In this document: positions 6,920-13,487 of the stretch, in pieces
Position numbering within the stretch: the stretch's first letter is position 1
How the letters are laid out: each line of letters opens with the position of its first letter
NCBI GenBank assembly: GCA_938004115.1
Contig: CALKWS010000324.1
Location: 1 to 18,564 of the forward strand
Origin: an uncultured Ruaniaceae bacterium
GTDB taxonomy: Bacteria > Actinomycetota > Actinomycetes > Actinomycetales > Beutenbergiaceae
Direction of reading: 5' to 3'
DNA length: 18,564 nt
Notes under the pieces: model-generated
The model's input: only the letters and a program-made list of their open reading frames with translations
Databases searched by the model: none
What the model was told of the DNA's origin: nothing
Made by a program: the position numbers and the translations under genes

Positions 6920-7429
6920 ATGACGGCGCAGCGACGACGCGGGCCCTACGTCTCGCGATGCACCAGGGGTGAGGGGCGCCGCCGCCGTGCCGGCGGACGG
7001 CGCATCGCGGTCATCGCGGCCGCACTGCTCGTGCTGGCCGCCTGTACTCCCGGCTCCGCGCACCCGCAGGCCGACGGGGACTGGGTACTGGTCTCCGGGC
7101 ACGTCCCCGCGGGTCCGATCGAGATCGTGGCGGGATACGAACCGACGCTCACCGTGCACGGGCGGGAGGTGTCCGGGCACGCCGGCTGCAACCAGTTCGG
7201 CACCGCCGAGGGCGACGACCCCGACGACGGCGATGGCGGCGGCGACGACGGGGCGTGGCCCACGGAGTTCTTCAGCACCATGATGGCCTGCGACCCGCCG
7301 GAGGTGATGGCGCAGGAGGCGCTGTTCCTGGAGGGGCTGTCACACATCACCGACGTGCGCACCGACGCCGAGGAACTGGTGCTCACCGGCCCGGACACCG
7401 AACTGCGGTTCGCACCGGCCTCCGGCTGA
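6920..7429 (+). CDS. META-domain lipoprotein (HslJ-like)
   Basis: A 169-residue predicted secreted lipoprotein. An Arg-rich N-region (residues 5-28) precedes a hydrophobic segment (29-41) and the lipobox LAAC with lipidated Cys42. The mature part is a META/HslJ domain: WVLVSG, a VSGHAGCNQF motif, TMMACDPPEVMAQE, then the closing LVLTGPDTELRF strand. META domains are small beta-rich envelope domains linked in E. coli HslJ to novobiocin resistance and heat shock; the function in actinobacteria is unknown. Odd: an insert rich in Asp and Gly (about 14 residues) breaks the domain just after the GCNQF motif. ATG 6920 is chosen for the strong AGGAGGGG site at 6909-6916; an upstream in-frame ATG at 6884 would put the start within the leader structures. 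It converges on the MFS gene with a 14-base gap. Confidence 0.8.
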   Translation: MTAQRRRGPYVSRCTRGEGRRRRAGGRRIAVIAAALLVLAACTPGSAHPQADGDWVLVSGHVPAGPIEIVAGYEPTLTVHGREVSGHAGCNQFGTAEGDDPDDGDGGGDDGAWPTEFFSTMMACDPPEVMAQEALFLEGLSHITDVRTDAEELVLTGPDTELRFAPASG

Positions 7430-7443
7430 GCCGCGCCCCGCCG

Positions 7444-8652
7444 CTAGTTCCCCGCCGCGCCGCGGTGCATCGGCTCGCGGGCGAACAACCACCCCACCCC
7501 GGCCAGCAGGACGATCAGCCCGGACAGCCCGAAGGCGACATGGAACCCGAACGCGTCCGCGAGCGCCCCGGCGGCCACCGGGCCGATGATCGCGCCGGTG
7601 TCCTGGGCCATCTGGAACCCGGCGAGCACCTTCCCGCCGCTGCGCTGGTTGCCCACCACATCGGCGACCGTCGCCTGCTGGGCGGGGTTGAGCAGCCCCG
7701 CGCCCACACCGGCCAGCGCCGAGACCACCAGGATCAGCACCAGGGTGCCGGTAAGACCAAGGATCGCGGTGAAGGTGCCGCTGACCGCCAACCCGATGAG
7801 GATGATCGGTTTGCGTCCCACCCGGTCCGACTGTGAGCCGGCCACGTTCAGCGCCACGGCGTTACCCACCGCGAACACCGCCAACGCCGCTCCGGCGGTC
7901 CACGGGCCCTCGGTCAGGGTCGCGGCGGTGAACAGCGGGATGAGGGCCACCCGCACCCCGAAGTTCGCCCACCCGTTGGCGAACGCCGAGCCGAGCGCCG
8001 CCCGGAAGGCGCTGTGGCGCAGGGCCTCACTGAACCCCATCGGCGGGTCCTCATCGGCCGCCCGGGCCGAGCCCGCCCCGGTGGCCGGCAGCATCCGCCA
8101 CACCACCGCCACGGCGGCCATGAGCATCACCGCGTACACCACGAACGGCACCCGCAGCCCGAACTCGCCGAGCAGCCCGCCGACCACCGGACCGGCGATG
8201 TTCCCGATCAGGAACGCGGTGGCATAGGTCGAGGAGGCCCGGCCGCGGGCGGTCGGCGGGGCCAGACGCACGATCAGCCCCATCGCCGAGACGGTGAACA
8301 TCGTCGAGCCGATACCGCCCAGCCCGCGGAACACCAGCAGCTGGGTGTAGTCCTGGGCGAAGGCGGTGGCCAGCGAGGAAGCCGCCACGATCACCAGGCC
8401 GCTCATATAGATGCGCCGCTCACCCAGTCTGGTGATGAGCGCACCCCCGGCCGGGGCGAACAGCAACCGGGTCAGGGAGAAGGCGCTGACGACGAAGGAT
8501 GCCGCGGCCACCGAGACGTCGAACGAGCTGGCGAACTGCGGCAGCACCGGGGCCACCAGGCCGAAACCCAGGGCGATGAGCAGCGCCGCACCGGCCAGCA
8601 CCCAGATCTCCCGGGGCAGGCGCGGACGCGGCGATTCAGATGTGTGTGGCAT
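7444..8652 (-). CDS. Major facilitator superfamily transporter, DHA1-like exporter
   Basis: A 402-residue membrane protein with about 12 hydrophobic segments, the normal size for a 12-TM MFS carrier. Motif A appears between TM2 and TM3 as GGALITRLGERR, and the antiporter motif C in TM5 as GNIAGPVVGG, which is typical of drug:H+ antiporters of the DHA1 group. Proton-driven export of a small molecule is therefore likely; the substrate is not predictable. The start ATG 8652 is preceded by GGTGGA. The gene stands alone on the minus strand and converges with the lipoprotein gene, so there is no operon context to suggest a substrate. Confidence 0.88.
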   Translation of the reverse strand: MPHTSESPRPRLPREIWVLAGAALLIALGFGLVAPVLPQFASSFDVSVAAASFVVSAFSLTRLLFAPAGGALITRLGERRIYMSGLVIVAASSLATAFAQDYTQLLVFRGLGGIGSTMFTVSAMGLIVRLAPPTARGRASSTYATAFLIGNIAGPVVGGLLGEFGLRVPFVVYAVMLMAAVAVVWRMLPATGAGSARAADEDPPMGFSEALRHSAFRAALGSAFANGWANFGVRVALIPLFTAATLTEGPWTAGAALAVFAVGNAVALNVAGSQSDRVGRKPIILIGLAVSGTFTAILGLTGTLVLILVVSALAGVGAGLLNPAQQATVADVVGNQRSGGKVLAGFQMAQDTGAIIGPVAAGALADAFGFHVAFGLSGLIVLLAGVGWLFAREPMHRGAAGN

Positions 8653-8662
8653 TCCACCGGCC

Positions 8663-8668
8663 AGTATC
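8663..8668 (-). promoter_or_regulatory. Weak candidate -10 element for the MFS gene
   Basis: Reading the minus strand, GATACT lies 10 bases before the MFS start and matches four of six -10 consensus bases. The 75-base gap 8653-8727 shows no convincing -35 and no convincing terminator for the upstream oxidoreductase gene. Confidence 0.2.
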
Positions 8669-8727
8669 GCCCAGCCCGGGGCGGTGATCGCGGATCCGGC
8701 CGGTTAGTCGCCCCACACTCGAAACGG

Positions 8728-9687
8728 TCAGCCGGCGCGTAGCGCCGGCAGCAGCTCCGCCTCGGCCAGGTCCAGGAACGGCCCCTGGTCCTGGGCCACG
8801 TGGTGCAGGTAGATCTCCTCGAACCCCAGGTCCGCGTACGCGGTGAGCCGGCCGGCCAGCTCGGCCACCGAATCGGTGACCAGCACCGCCCGGGCGATCT
8901 CGTCGTCGGGCACGTGCTGACCGGCCATGTCGAAGTACTCCGGCAACGGCAGGTCGTCCTGCAAGGGCTTGGCCAGGGCGTGGTTCTGCCACTGGTCCCG
9001 GGCCACCTGCCACGCCTCCTCCTTGCTGTCGGCGATCGACAGATGCACCTGCAGCGCCAGCGGCCCGCTCCCGCCGGCCCCGCGGTAGGCGTCGATGACC
9101 TGCCGCAGGGAGTCGTCGTCGTTGATCGTGATGAGCCCGTCGGCCCAGGCGGCCGCCCGCTCTGCGGTGCCCGGAGAGAGCGCGGGGGCGATGAGCGCGG
9201 GCGGTTCCTCGGGCAGGGAGTAAAGCCGGGCACGGTCGACGACGACGTGACCGGTGTGGGAGACCTCCTCACCGGCGTGCAACGCCCGGATGACGGCCGC
9301 GGACTCCTCCAGGCGCTGCTGGCGCTGATCCTTGGCGATCCACCTGTCCCCGGTGATGTGCTCGTTCATGTTCTGCCCCGACCCGAGGGCCACCCAGAAC
9401 CGCCCCGGGAACATCTGCGCCAGGGTGGCGCTGGCCTGGGCGATGATCGCCGGGTGGTAGCGCTGGCCGGGTGCGCAGACGGTGCCGAAGGTCATCTGCG
9501 TGCTGGCCAGGGCCGCCCCGAGCCAGGACCAGGCGAACCCGGAGTGGTCCTGGCGGCGCGACCACGGCGCGAAGTGGTCGGAGCACATCGCGATCTCGAA
9601 ACCGGCCCGCTCGGCGCGCTGGACGTCGGCGAGCAGTTGCCGCGGGGAGATCTGCTCGTGGGAGGCGTGGAAGCCGTAACGCGTCAC
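8728..9687 (-). CDS. LLM-class (luciferase-like) flavin/F420-dependent oxidoreductase
   Basis: A 319-residue TIM-barrel enzyme of the bacterial luciferase-like family. Family features are the N-terminal FHASHEQ, the CSDHFAPW segment, a GSGQNMNEHITGD region resembling the F420-dependent glucose-6-phosphate dehydrogenase group, and the conserved barrel end LGFEEIYLHHV. Some actinobacterial members of this group occur in species without F420 and are thought to use FMN, so the cofactor is uncertain. It starts with GTG 9687, overlapping the GH15 stop by four bases (GTGA), with a GGGGGG site just upstream at 9691-9697, so it is translated together with the glycosidase. The substrate is unknown. Confidence 0.88.
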   Translation of the reverse strand: MTRYGFHASHEQISPRQLLADVQRAERAGFEIAMCSDHFAPWSRRQDHSGFAWSWLGAALASTQMTFGTVCAPGQRYHPAIIAQASATLAQMFPGRFWVALGSGQNMNEHITGDRWIAKDQRQQRLEESAAVIRALHAGEEVSHTGHVVVDRARLYSLPEEPPALIAPALSPGTAERAAAWADGLITINDDDSLRQVIDAYRGAGGSGPLALQVHLSIADSKEEAWQVARDQWQNHALAKPLQDDLPLPEYFDMAGQHVPDDEIARAVLVTDSVAELAGRLTAYADLGFEEIYLHHVAQDQGPFLDLAEAELLPALRAG

Positions 9688-11534
9688 CGGTCCCCCCTGT
9701 GCTGGTCGGCGGCCTGGATCGCATCGGCGGCGCGGATCAGGCCCATGTGACTGAAGGCCTGGGGGAAGTTGCCGGCGAGCCGGCCGGTGTGCGGGTCGTA
9801 CTCCTCGGCCAGCAGGCCCAGGTCACTGGCCTGGCCGACCATGTACTGCATCAGCTCCTTGGCCTCATCGAGGCGGCCGCTGTGGGCGTACTGCTCCACC
9901 AGCCAGAAGGTGCACATCACGAACGGATACTCCTCCCCCGCCAGCCCGTCCATCTCGGCCTCGGTGCGGTACCGGTAGACCAGCCCCTCAGGCGTGACCA
10001 GGTCCTGCTCGATGCGCTCCACGGTGCCGAGCATGCGGGGGTCGTCATAGGCGAGGTAACCGGTGTGGGGCAGTTGCAGCAGGGAGGCGTCCACCTCGGT
10101 GTTGTCGTAGGTCTGGGTGTAGGAGTTCAGGGCCGGGTCGAATCCGTGTTCCTCGATCTCCTCGGCGAGCGCCGCCCGCAACTCCCGCCAGCGGTCCACC
10201 GGGCCCTGGTAGCCGTGCTCCTCCACCGCGCGGATACCCCGGTCGAAGGCGGCCCACATCATCACCCGGCCGTGGGTGAAGTAGTGCTCATCCCCGCGCA
10301 TCTCCCAGATGCCGTGGTCCTTGCGATCGAAGTTGCGCTCGGAGTAGGCCAGCAGCCGCTTCTGCAGACCCCAGGTGTAGGTGTCCTCCCCCACCCCGGC
10401 CTCGCGCAACTGGTGCAGGGCGATCATCACCTCCCCCACCACGTCGGCCTGGTACTGGTCGGCCGCCCCGTTGCCGACGCGCACCGGCCGGGAGCCCTCG
10501 TAGCCGGACAGGTGGTCCAGTTCCAGTTCGGTCAGTTCCCGCTCCCCGGCCAGCCCGTACATGATCTTGACCTCATCCACGTCCCCGGCCACCGCCCGCA
10601 GCAGCCAGTCGCGCCAGAGTTTGGCGCCCTCGGTCAGTCCGTGCGCCAGGGCCGCCTCGATGGTGAAGGCGGCGTCCCGCAGCCACGTGTAGCGGTAGTC
10701 CCAGTTGCGTTCCCCGCCGAAGTACTCCGGGAGCGAGGTGGTGGGGGCGGCCACGATCCCGCCGGTGTCCAGGTGCGTCAGGGCGCGCAGCACCAACAGG
10801 GACCGCAGCACGTGCGGCCGGTGGTCGGTGAGCTCCTCCAGCTGGGAGGCCCAGTCCGTCCAGAACTCCACGGTGGAGGCCAGCGCCTGGTCGGCATCCG
10901 GCGGAGTGGGGATGTCCCGGTAGGAGGGGAACCAGGTCAGGTCCCAGTCCAGGGTCTCCCCCTCGGACAGCTCGAAACGCCCGACCAACCTCGGTGTGCG
11001 GCGCCCCTCGGCCGGCGCGCTGCCCGGGTGATCGTTCGCGCCGTCGTCGTCCTCCGGCCAGTGCAGCATCGGGCCGGTGATGAGGATGCCGTCCGGCCCG
11101 GCCAGGGACAGCAGCGCCCGCTCCCCGCTCTCGCCGCGCACCTCCCGCGTCCACGGAGTGGCCCGAGCGTAGTCGAACCGCAGCCGCAGGTCGTGCTCCA
11201 CGGCGACCCGGCCCTCCAGGCACTCCACGCGGCGCACCAGGTCGCCCTGGCTGGTGGCGGGGGGCAGGAAGTCGGTGACCCGGGCCTTGCCGGTGGGGCT
11301 GCGCCAGGTGGTCTCCAGCACGAACGTCTGCGGAAGGTACCGGCGCTCGATGACCTCACCCTCGGCGACGGACAGCTGCCACCGGCCGTCGTCGGCGTCG
11401 CCCAGGATCGCGCTGAACATCGCCGGGGAGTCGAACCGGGGCAGGCACAGCCAGTCGATGCTCCCGTCCCGTGAGACCAGCGGCCCGGTATGCAGATCCG
11501 ACAACAGGGCGTAGTCCTCAAGGGGTGTGCTCAT
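9684..11534 (-). CDS. Glycoside hydrolase family 15 protein (glucoamylase/trehalase type)
   Basis: A 616-residue GH15 enzyme. The N-terminal ~210 residues form the beta-rich trehalase-like domain (opening YALLSDLHTGPLVSRDGSID, then CLPRFDSP). The (alpha/alpha)6 catalytic domain follows: GGERNWDYRYTWLRDA around Asn277-Arg281, then GIWEMRGDEHYFTHGR with Glu411 and LLAEEYDP with Glu577/Glu578. These two glutamate positions match where the family's acid and base lie (inference from motif position). Relatives include mycobacterial trehalases (Rv2402 group) and glucoamylases, so the substrate is trehalose or an alpha-glucan. There is no signal peptide, so it is cytoplasmic. The start ATG 11534 has GAGAGGG almost abutting it, an unusually short spacing. 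Confidence 0.9.
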   Translation of the reverse strand: MSTPLEDYALLSDLHTGPLVSRDGSIDWLCLPRFDSPAMFSAILGDADDGRWQLSVAEGEVIERRYLPQTFVLETTWRSPTGKARVTDFLPPATSQGDLVRRVECLEGRVAVEHDLRLRFDYARATPWTREVRGESGERALLSLAGPDGILITGPMLHWPEDDDGANDHPGSAPAEGRRTPRLVGRFELSEGETLDWDLTWFPSYRDIPTPPDADQALASTVEFWTDWASQLEELTDHRPHVLRSLLVLRALTHLDTGGIVAAPTTSLPEYFGGERNWDYRYTWLRDAAFTIEAALAHGLTEGAKLWRDWLLRAVAGDVDEVKIMYGLAGERELTELELDHLSGYEGSRPVRVGNGAADQYQADVVGEVMIALHQLREAGVGEDTYTWGLQKRLLAYSERNFDRKDHGIWEMRGDEHYFTHGRVMMWAAFDRGIRAVEEHGYQGPVDRWRELRAALAEEIEEHGFDPALNSYTQTYDNTEVDASLLQLPHTGYLAYDDPRMLGTVERIEQDLVTPEGLVYRYRTEAEMDGLAGEEYPFVMCTFWLVEQYAHSGRLDEAKELMQYMVGQASDLGLLAEEYDPHTGRLAGNFPQAFSHMGLIRAADAIQAADQHRGDR

Positions 11535-11602
11535 CCCTCTCGTTCTTACCGGACATCATCCGGGCGCGCATGCGGGGTGCGCCCACGCCCGGGCCCGCCG
11601 CG

Positions 11603-11646
11603 CACTCGTCCCGGCGCCGCCGCCCACTCGTCCCGGCGCCGTCGCC
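11603..11646. repeat. Two tandem copies of a 22-base repeat
   Basis: Copies at 11603-11624 and 11625-11646 differ at a single base (C to T near the end). Each begins CACTCGTCCCGGCGCCG. There is no spacer, so it is not CRISPR-like. It may be replication slippage or a doubled protein-binding site between the two divergent promoters. Confidence 0.8.
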
Positions 11647-11687
11647 CATACCAGAGTCCTGATGCGCAGGCCGCCACCAAGACCCTC

Positions 11688-11717
11688 TTGCCAGCGACCG
11701 TTATCGGAACGTAATCT
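11688..11717 (+). promoter_or_regulatory. Sigma-70-like promoter for the signalling cassette
   Basis: TTGCCA (11688-11693) matches five of six -35 bases; TAATCT (11712-11717) is a good -10; the spacer is 18 bases. Transcription would begin near 11724, leaving a leader of about 110 bases before the ATG at 11834. This is the best consensus promoter in the window. Confidence 0.55.
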
Positions 11718-11833
11718 TTCATCACGACGTCAGGCGAAGCCGCACACGTCGCCGCCCCAGACCTCGGCGGACCCGGCTGCCTAGATCCGGCAGCAGTATC
11801 GATTCGCACTGGGGAGCGCAACTGGCTCATCGC

Positions 11834-12256
11834 ATGACCAACGTTGGAGATGGGCAGTTCCTGCAGCGGTTGCGCCGGGAACTGCATACCCATGGCGGGC
11901 ACAAGATCGGTGTGATCTGCGCCAGCCTCGATTTCACACCCGCCGGCGCCGCCGAGTGGGTGCGGGCCGCGGCGGTATCCGATGCCGTCCGGCGGCTGCA
12001 CCGGGAGGTGTCCGGCTGCGACTGGATCGAAGCGGAGGGGACTCGCATCCGGCTCCTGGTCCATGGTTCGGTCGCGGACCTGGTCAATTACGCCGAGCAG
12101 GCCCTGCAGTGCCTCAAACGCACCTGCAGGATGGAAGGTGCGCTGCCGGCCCGGGTGCAGGTCGGTCTGACGATCTCCACCACTTCCGAACCGCCGGGGG
12201 AGTTGATGCGCCGGTCGAGGGACCTGGCCGGCGCTACCGCGGGCGCACCCGGATGA
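11834..12256 (+). CDS. Small protein resembling a degenerate GGDEF domain
   Basis: 140 residues, not confidently recognised. From residue 24 the layout follows a diguanylate-cyclase (GGDEF) domain: a beta strand IGVICASLDF ending in Asp33, a helix, VSDAVRRLHREV, then EAEGTRIRLLV (66-76) where RLGGDEF would lie, a helix around 80-98, a strand VQVGLTIS, and a last helix ELMRRSRDLAGATAG similar to the LLrrAD-AlyaAK end. The signature GGDEF is replaced by EGTRI, so it should not make c-di-GMP. It contains Cys29, 62, 93 and 98. The ATG overlaps no gene; the only purine-rich site, GGGGAG at 11811-11816, is 17 bases away, so initiation may be weak. Its stop overlaps the STAS start (ATGA), implying coupled expression and perhaps direct partnership. 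It could instead be an unrelated alpha/beta domain. Confidence 0.6.
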   Translation: MTNVGDGQFLQRLRRELHTHGGHKIGVICASLDFTPAGAAEWVRAAAVSDAVRRLHREVSGCDWIEAEGTRIRLLVHGSVADLVNYAEQALQCLKRTCRMEGALPARVQVGLTISTTSEPPGELMRRSRDLAGATAGAPG

Positions 12257-12642
12257 CGCGCTCCGGCGGGGCGATCCAGGTGTCCCGGTGCGCGGGGTGC
12301 ACCCGGATCCTGTTGTGCGGGCAACTGGACTGCATGGTGGACGGGCACGTCGCCGATCTGGTGGTCCAGTTGCGCGAGAGCCCTCAACTCGTGTGCATCG
12401 ACGCGTCCCAGTTGCGGTTCATCGACGCCCGCGGGCTGGGTGCCCTGGTGCGGCTGGTGATCCACGCCGCCCGGCCGCCGGCACTACTCCGCCCGCCCCC
12501 GATCCTGCGATTCCTGCTGGACGTGACCCGCCTGTGGCACCTGTTCGAGGCCTGCGCCCCGCAGGGCGACCTCGCGGCCGCTGCGCGCAACGGCCAGCCG
12601 GAGTACGCGGCCGCGGCAGCGACACGGGATGGCGTGAGATAG
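12253..12642 (+). CDS. STAS-domain protein (anti-anti-sigma factor-like) lacking the phospho-serine
   Basis: 129 residues with a STAS fold over about 7-100. The hallmark segment reads QLRFIDARGLGALVRL, compared with the usual F-[IM]-D-S-S-G-L-G. In SpoIIAA-like antagonists the serine after this Asp is phosphorylated by an anti-sigma kinase; here it is Ala59, so a kinase could not switch it off in the usual way. It also has a CAGC motif (Cys13, Cys16) plus Cys22, Cys27, Cys48 and Cys101, many for such a small domain. The start ATG 12253 overlaps the previous stop (ATGA). No anti-sigma kinase or sigma factor lies in the window, so its partner is elsewhere or is the GGDEF-like protein. Confidence 0.75.
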   Translation: MTRSGGAIQVSRCAGCTRILLCGQLDCMVDGHVADLVVQLRESPQLVCIDASQLRFIDARGLGALVRLVIHAARPPALLRPPPILRFLLDVTRLWHLFEACAPQGDLAAAARNGQPEYAAAAATRDGVR

Positions 12643-12677
12643 CACCGGCCGTTCCCCTAACCGCCACGGCACCGGGT

Positions 12678-12708
12678 TGTTACAGTCAGAACCTGCTCGG
12701 AGCCGAGC
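12678..12708 (+). promoter_or_regulatory. Extended -10 promoter and adjacent dyad upstream of the GAF-ANTAR gene
   Basis: TGTTACAGT at 12678-12686 is an extended -10 (TGn plus TACAGT, fitting TAnnnT). No good -35 is seen. Transcription would begin near 12693, and GCTCGGAGCCGAGC at 12695-12708 is a near-perfect dyad right there. As RNA it could form GCUC/GAGC closing a six-base loop, the loop size bound by ANTAR domains, but the loop GGAGCC lacks the A at position 1. The 119-base gap 12643-12761 holds nothing else I can name apart from the ribosome binding site. Confidence 0.4.
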
Positions 12709-12761
12709 ACCCGCCGGGATCCACCGCAACGTGGCCCCACCGCTGAGGAAAGGGGCGGGTC

Positions 12762-13445
12762 ATGCTTGACATGCTGTCGCGTTTCCTGCGGACGCTGCTC
12801 ACGCCGTACGACATCACCGACGCCTTGCAGGACCTCACCGTCACCGTCCAGGAAGCCCTGAGGTTGCACGGCGCCGGGGTGTCGATCAACCGCTCCGGTG
12901 AGCTGGAGTTCATCACCGCCCAGCCCACCGCCTTGGTGGAACTTGAACGCCACCAGCAGGACGTCCAGGCCGGCCCCTGCATCGAGGCGTTCCGCCGCGG
13001 GGAGATCGTGGCGATCCGCGACCTGGGCGACTACCGGGACCGCTGGCCCGAGTACTGCCAGATGGCCGCCCGGATGGGCCTTGCGGCGGTCGCCGGGATC
13101 CCGATGCGGGTGGACAGCGAACCCATCGGCTCACTCAACCTGTACGACGCCACCGCCCGGGACTGGGGCAAGCAGGACCTCAGCGTCGCCCGGATCTTCG
13201 CCGACGCGGCCTCCGTCTTCCTCATCAACTCCGCCACCTATGACCGGCAACGGGTACTGGCCGAACAACTCCAGGAGGCGCTGAGCACCCGGATCGTGAT
13301 CGAGCAGGCCAAGGGCATCATCGCCCAGACCCACGGCACCGACGTCGATGAGGCGTTCCGGCGGATCCGCGACCACGCCCGGGCCCGGCACAGCACGCTG
13401 CGGGAGGTCTCCCAGGCGATCGTGGATCTGGGCCTGCGGCTCTGA
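12762..13445 (+). CDS. GAF and ANTAR domain-containing regulator
   Basis: 227 residues. A GAF sensor domain spans about 20-155, with the conserved GPC at 71-73 and IRDL downstream, and GIPM and GSLNLY strands. A short helix (160-170) leads to a complete ANTAR domain at about 170-227: RIVIEQAKGIIA, then AFRRIRDHARARHSTLREVSQAIV. ANTAR proteins act after transcription starts, binding paired RNA hairpins with six-base loops to prevent termination; GAF-ANTAR proteins without a kinase receiver are common in actinobacteria and respond to an unknown signal through GAF. GAGGAAAGGGG at 12746-12756 supports the ATG at 12762. It follows the GGDEF-like/STAS pair by 119 bases and probably has its own promoter. 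Confidence 0.9.
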   Translation: MLDMLSRFLRTLLTPYDITDALQDLTVTVQEALRLHGAGVSINRSGELEFITAQPTALVELERHQQDVQAGPCIEAFRRGEIVAIRDLGDYRDRWPEYCQMAARMGLAAVAGIPMRVDSEPIGSLNLYDATARDWGKQDLSVARIFADAASVFLINSATYDRQRVLAEQLQEALSTRIVIEQAKGIIAQTHGTDVDEAFRRIRDHARARHSTLREVSQAIVDLGLRL

Positions 13446-13474
13446 GGAACTTCGGGAGCGCCCCGGCCACTCGG

Positions 13475-13487
13475 TAGCCTGGGGTGG
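13475..13487 (+). promoter_or_regulatory. glyQS: Candidate leaderless promoter of the glycyl-tRNA synthetase gene
   Basis: TAGCCT (13475-13480) fits the actinobacterial -10 TAnnnT and is followed after six bases by GTG at 13487. This is the arrangement of leaderless genes, where transcription starts on the first base of the start codon. No convincing Shine-Dalgarno site serves GTG 13487, which agrees. No clear -35 is seen. The 42 bases between the ANTAR gene stop and this start hold no clear terminator. Confidence 0.45.

Larger units (their letters stand above)
11535..11833. other. 300-base divergent intergenic region without a gene
   Basis: This lies between the GH15 gene (minus) and the GGDEF-like gene (plus). 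It holds a dyad CCGGA-CATCA-TCCGG at 11549-11563 close to the GH15 start (possible operator), a tandem 22-base repeat at 11603-11646, and a good plus-strand promoter at 11688-11717. The remainder, about 11718-11833, would be the leader of the signalling cassette; I see no convincing RNA fold or coding sequence there. Confidence 0.6.

Noticed and set aside
9471..11474. Long plus-strand open frame antisense to the GH15 gene
   Set aside because: Low-information composition of His, Gln, Val, Gly and Arg, no domain, and opposite to a gene with clear motifs; typical third-position GC shadow.
11603..11646. Possible CRISPR repeats
   Set aside because: The two units are directly adjacent with no spacer and there are no cas genes.
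11705..11730. ECF-type promoter beginning GGAAC
   Set aside because: The GGAAC at 11705-11709 lacks a convincing CGTT-like -10 at the right distance, and a better sigma-70-like promoter overlaps it.
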